Translations under genes and position numbers: made by a program
Assembly (NCBI GenBank): GCA_028694115.1
Contig: JAQUUB010000093.1
Span: 1 to 17,327 of the forward strand
From: Lachnospiraceae bacterium
Lineage (GTDB): Bacteria > Bacillota_A > Clostridia > Lachnospirales > Lachnospiraceae
Direction: 5' to 3'
Length of the DNA stretch: 17,327 nucleotides
Notes under the pieces: generated by a model
Seen by the model: the letters and a program-made list of their open reading frames with translations, nothing else
Database searches by the model: none
Told to the model about the DNA's origin: nothing
In this document: positions 15,580-17,327 of the stretch, in pieces
Position numbering within the stretch: the stretch's first letter is position 1
How the letters are laid out: each line of letters begins with the position of its first letter

Positions 15580-16920
15580 CTATTTTGTAATATTTTTCAT
15601 CCAGCTTTTCTTTCTAAAAAAGTAGAATCCTATTAAGAACCTTATCAATTCTTCCTGGGACAAAATCAGATATACCATATGGATTGGCATTTTCCATACA
15701 AACGCTGATATTAATCCTAATGGAACCCCAAATACCCACGTTCCAATTAAATCAATCAATAGTGTGATTTTGGTATTCCCTCCACTTCTTAATACTCCAC
15801 CAGCTAGAATCATATTTGAAACCTTAACTATAATTACAATAGCTAATGCATAAATAATATAACTGGCTAACCGCTTTACCTCTGGCTCTACTCTAAATAG
15901 CTCAATGTACCATCCTGATATACAAAGCAGCACTGCACCAATCATAATAGAAGCTACTACTCCAAATTTAATAAGAAATTTTGATATTTGGTATGCTTCT
16001 TCCAAATCATTTTTTCCAAGGCGCTTTCCTACCATTACGATAGCTGCTGTTGAGACTCCCGCAAACATTCCAATAAACATGCCTTGTAATGGATTGGTTA
16101 GTGTAATTGCCGCCAATGCATCAGTCCCCATTCTTCCATAAATTGCTGCATAAATATTCTCACCAATACTCCATGAAAACTCATTTACAAGAATAGGTAA
16201 AATAATCATGCCTATCTTTCTATAGAATTTTGTATCCCTTGGTAATAAACAATGTAGATAAAAGTCTTGCCTGATTTTCATATTTAATAACCAATAAACA
16301 ACTACAAAAAGTTCTGCTGTTCTTGAAATTAGAGTTCCTAAGGCTGCACCTACTAATCCAAGCTTTGGCATACCAAATTTACCAAATATGAAAATGTAAT
16401 TAATTCCAATGTTTAAAAACATGGATAGGATACTTGCCTGCATTGGGTATTTACTTTTTTCAATACTTCGAAACAGGGAAGAAATGATTAAGGTACCTGT
16501 CATTGGAATAAAACTTATTCCAATAATTCTAAGATAACTGCCTGCTGCCTGAATGGTTTTTATATCGGTACTATAAATTCCCATGATTTCTTGCGGAATT
16601 AGAATCGATGGTATTGCAAATAGCGCCATTACCAGGAATCCGATGATAAGACAGGAAAAGAAGCTTTTATTTACCCCCTCCTCATCATGACTCCCATGAT
16701 ATTGTGCTATTAAAATAGATGCTACCGATGCAATGGCCGATATCGTAAATGTGACAAGACTAGAAAATTTTGCACCTAATCCACTACCAGCAATATTCAC
16801 TGTTCCTAATGTTCCTACCATAATTTGATCTACTAAGCTATAGGATGCTTGAAAAATAGCTTGTAATGTAATTGGCAATCCGATCGTTATCATTTCCTTA
16901 CAATATTTTTTCTTTTCCAT
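15580..16920 (-). CDS. MATE family multidrug efflux protein
   Basis: A 446-residue, about 12-helix integral membrane exporter of the MATE superfamily, which expels cationic drugs or metabolites in exchange for Na+ or H+. The N-terminal signature is clear: GLPITLQAIFQASYSLVDQI and MVGTLGTVNIAGSGLGAKFS, then IAQYHGSHDEEGVNKSF. The second half repeats the fold with PILVNEFSWSIGENIYAAIYGRMGTDALAAITLTNPLQG and VGKRLGKNDLEEAYQISK, as expected from the internal duplication. The subgroup looks DinF/NorM-like clostridial; the substrate is unknown. AGGAG lies just before ATG 16920. A promoter candidate is at 16984-17011 with an inverted repeat next to it. It ends 156 nt before the GH3 start, with no strong terminator between. 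Confidence 0.93.
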   Translation of the reverse strand: MEKKKYCKEMITIGLPITLQAIFQASYSLVDQIMVGTLGTVNIAGSGLGAKFSSLVTFTISAIASVASILIAQYHGSHDEEGVNKSFFSCLIIGFLVMALFAIPSILIPQEIMGIYSTDIKTIQAAGSYLRIIGISFIPMTGTLIISSLFRSIEKSKYPMQASILSMFLNIGINYIFIFGKFGMPKLGLVGAALGTLISRTAELFVVVYWLLNMKIRQDFYLHCLLPRDTKFYRKIGMIILPILVNEFSWSIGENIYAAIYGRMGTDALAAITLTNPLQGMFIGMFAGVSTAAIVMVGKRLGKNDLEEAYQISKFLIKFGVVASIMIGAVLLCISGWYIELFRVEPEVKRLASYIIYALAIVIIVKVSNMILAGGVLRSGGNTKITLLIDLIGTWVFGVPLGLISAFVWKMPIHMVYLILSQEELIRFLIGFYFFRKKSWMKNITK

Positions 16921-16983
16921 ATGACTCCTTTTTTTAATCTTTCCTATATTTATTACTCTATTCTGTATAATGTTTACCCTTTC

Positions 16984-17029
16984 AGTTTATCACTCATTGC
17001 TGTCTTTACAATAGGTTAACCGCGTAACC
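16984..17029 (-). promoter_or_regulatory. Candidate promoter and adjacent inverted repeat upstream of the MATE gene
   Basis: On the minus strand TTGTAA (17011-17006), a 16-nt spacer and TAAACT (16989-16984) with an upstream TGA extended -10 give a moderate sigma-A match. Directly upstream of the -35 is GGTTA-6 nt-TAACC (17014-17029), a possible binding site for a regulator. The hexamers are imperfect. Confidence 0.35.
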
Positions 17030-17036
17030 CATAACA

Positions 17037-17076
17037 AAAAAACAGGAAACAATTTGTGCATTGTTTCCTGTTTTTT
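17037..17076. terminator. Bidirectional terminator upstream of the MATE unit
   Basis: A perfect 17-bp stem, AAAAAACAGGAAACAAT (17037-17053) with ATTGTTTCCTGTTTTTT (17060-17076), and a 6-nt loop. A and T tracts lie on both sides, so it works in either direction. It isolates the MATE promoter from transcription entering from the right. Confidence 0.9.
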
Positions 17077-17119
17077 CAAATTTTTTAATATGATGTTTTT
17101 AGCATCACAGACAATTAAT

Positions 17120-17206
17120 GAGAAGAAGACGCTTGCGACTTCTTCCTGTGTGAGATTTAGATATACTTAGCATGGTTCTTTCATGCGTTAGTATATCTTT
17201 TCACAC
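17120..17206 (-). repeat. Structured repeat element, copy 2 (two hairpins)
   Basis: Second copy of the element at 12553-12637, in the same orientation. Hairpin A: GAAGAAG (17122-17128) with CTTCTTC (17139-17145), with the minus-strand loop CAAG as in copy 1. Hairpin B: AGATATAC (17159-17166) with GTATATCT (17191-17198), continued by GCATG/CATGC pairing. The whole is closed by GTGTGA (17148-17153) with TCACAC (17201-17206). The conserved single-stranded parts flank stems of unrelated sequence. It lies between the terminators at 17037-17076 and 17269-17300. Confidence 0.6.
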
Positions 17207-17268
17207 TTTCAAACATGCCGATGCGGCATGCTCTCCTTCGTCGTGCCTTTCGGCACAAATAATTAATG

Positions 17269-17300
17269 AAATCAAGTAAAAAATCTTGATTTTTTATTTC
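17269..17300 (+). terminator. Plus-strand rho-independent terminator
   Basis: AAATCAAG (17269-17276) pairs with CTTGATTT (17285-17292) around an 8-nt A-rich loop. A T run (17290-17295) follows on the plus strand. The minus strand has only a short T run after the stem. No plus-strand gene precedes it in the window, so it either ends a small RNA covering 17080-17270 or blocks read-through. Confidence 0.6.
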
Positions 17301-17327
17301 CATTTGCTACAATCTTCTTAGAACAGT

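Larger units (their letters stand above)
17077..17327. other. Gene-free right end with a hairpin cluster
   Basis: No ORF of credible length is visible in either strand. The stretch holds repeat element copy 2 (17120-17206), a CATGCCG/CGGCATG hairpin (17214-17230), a GTGCC/GGCAC hairpin (17243-17256) whose loop on the minus strand is GAAA, and a plus-strand terminator (17269-17300). The last 27 bases could be the end of a minus-strand gene from the right, but nothing supports one reading frame over another. Confidence 0.6.

Noticed and set aside
15540..15600. Terminator after the MATE gene
   Set aside because: The visible stem (ATAGAA/TTCTAT) is short and AT-only, with no convincing T run on the minus strand.
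17208..17240. Tiny minus-strand ORF (MPHRHV) behind an AAGGAG motif
   Set aside because: Six codons formed by a palindrome; there is no downstream gene for which it could be a leader peptide.

Overview
The window is AT-rich, densely coded DNA. Gene content and protein style point to a low-GC, spore-forming, anaerobic clostridial Firmicute, most likely of the Lachnospiraceae type. The pointers are a SpmB spore-maturation protein, a fermentative D-lactate dehydrogenase, a Na+-pump decarboxylase beta subunit, a cytoplasmic GH3 enzyme with the reversed domain order first described in Ruminococcus albus and Butyrivibrio, a DUF1002 secreted protein and a class C group II intron. I cannot name the species. 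No rRNA, tRNA or CRISPR array is visible.

Layout. At 1-120 (minus) lies the 5' end of a group IIC intron, running off the left edge and inserted directly behind the terminator (121-160) of the DUF1002 gene (185-1207, minus). Next, still on minus, come a TTG-initiated alpha/beta hydrolase (1362-2294) and methionyl-tRNA synthetase (2319-4265), 24 nt apart and probably one operon read from a promoter at 4322-4350. The only plus-strand gene is a membrane-anchored DUF885 protein (4471-6210). It converges on D-lactate dehydrogenase and shares a bidirectional terminator with it. The minus-strand series ldhA (6239-7276), glycogen-debranching enzyme (7332-9416) and spmB (9510-10037) follows. Then come a tiny OadG-like membrane peptide (10265-10390) and OadB-type decarboxylase beta subunit (10432-11568), endonuclease IV (11695-12525), a GH3 glycosidase (12649-15423) and a MATE efflux protein (15580-16920). 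The right end (16921-17327) has no gene. It holds a promoter, two terminators and a cluster of hairpins.

How genes relate. GH3 and GlgX supply glucose from imported beta-glucosides and stored glycogen, and LdhA disposes of reducing power from fermenting it. OadB with the mini-OadG forms the membrane part of a sodium-pumping decarboxylase whose carboxyltransferase and biotin subunits must be encoded elsewhere. The rest is housekeeping (metG, nfo), export (MATE) and sporulation (spmB).

Most interesting signals. (1) A structured element of about 85 bp occurs twice, at 12553-12637 and 17120-17206. Its stem sequences have diverged while the fold is kept, and the pattern of G-U pairs favours minus-strand RNA. 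(2) An 18-bp fully paired hairpin in the spmB leader contains the ribosome binding site. (3) The group IIC intron sits exactly behind a terminator. (4) A mini OadG gene of 41 codons follows oadB. (5) The DUF1002 leader carries three hairpins, the last one touching the Shine-Dalgarno sequence.
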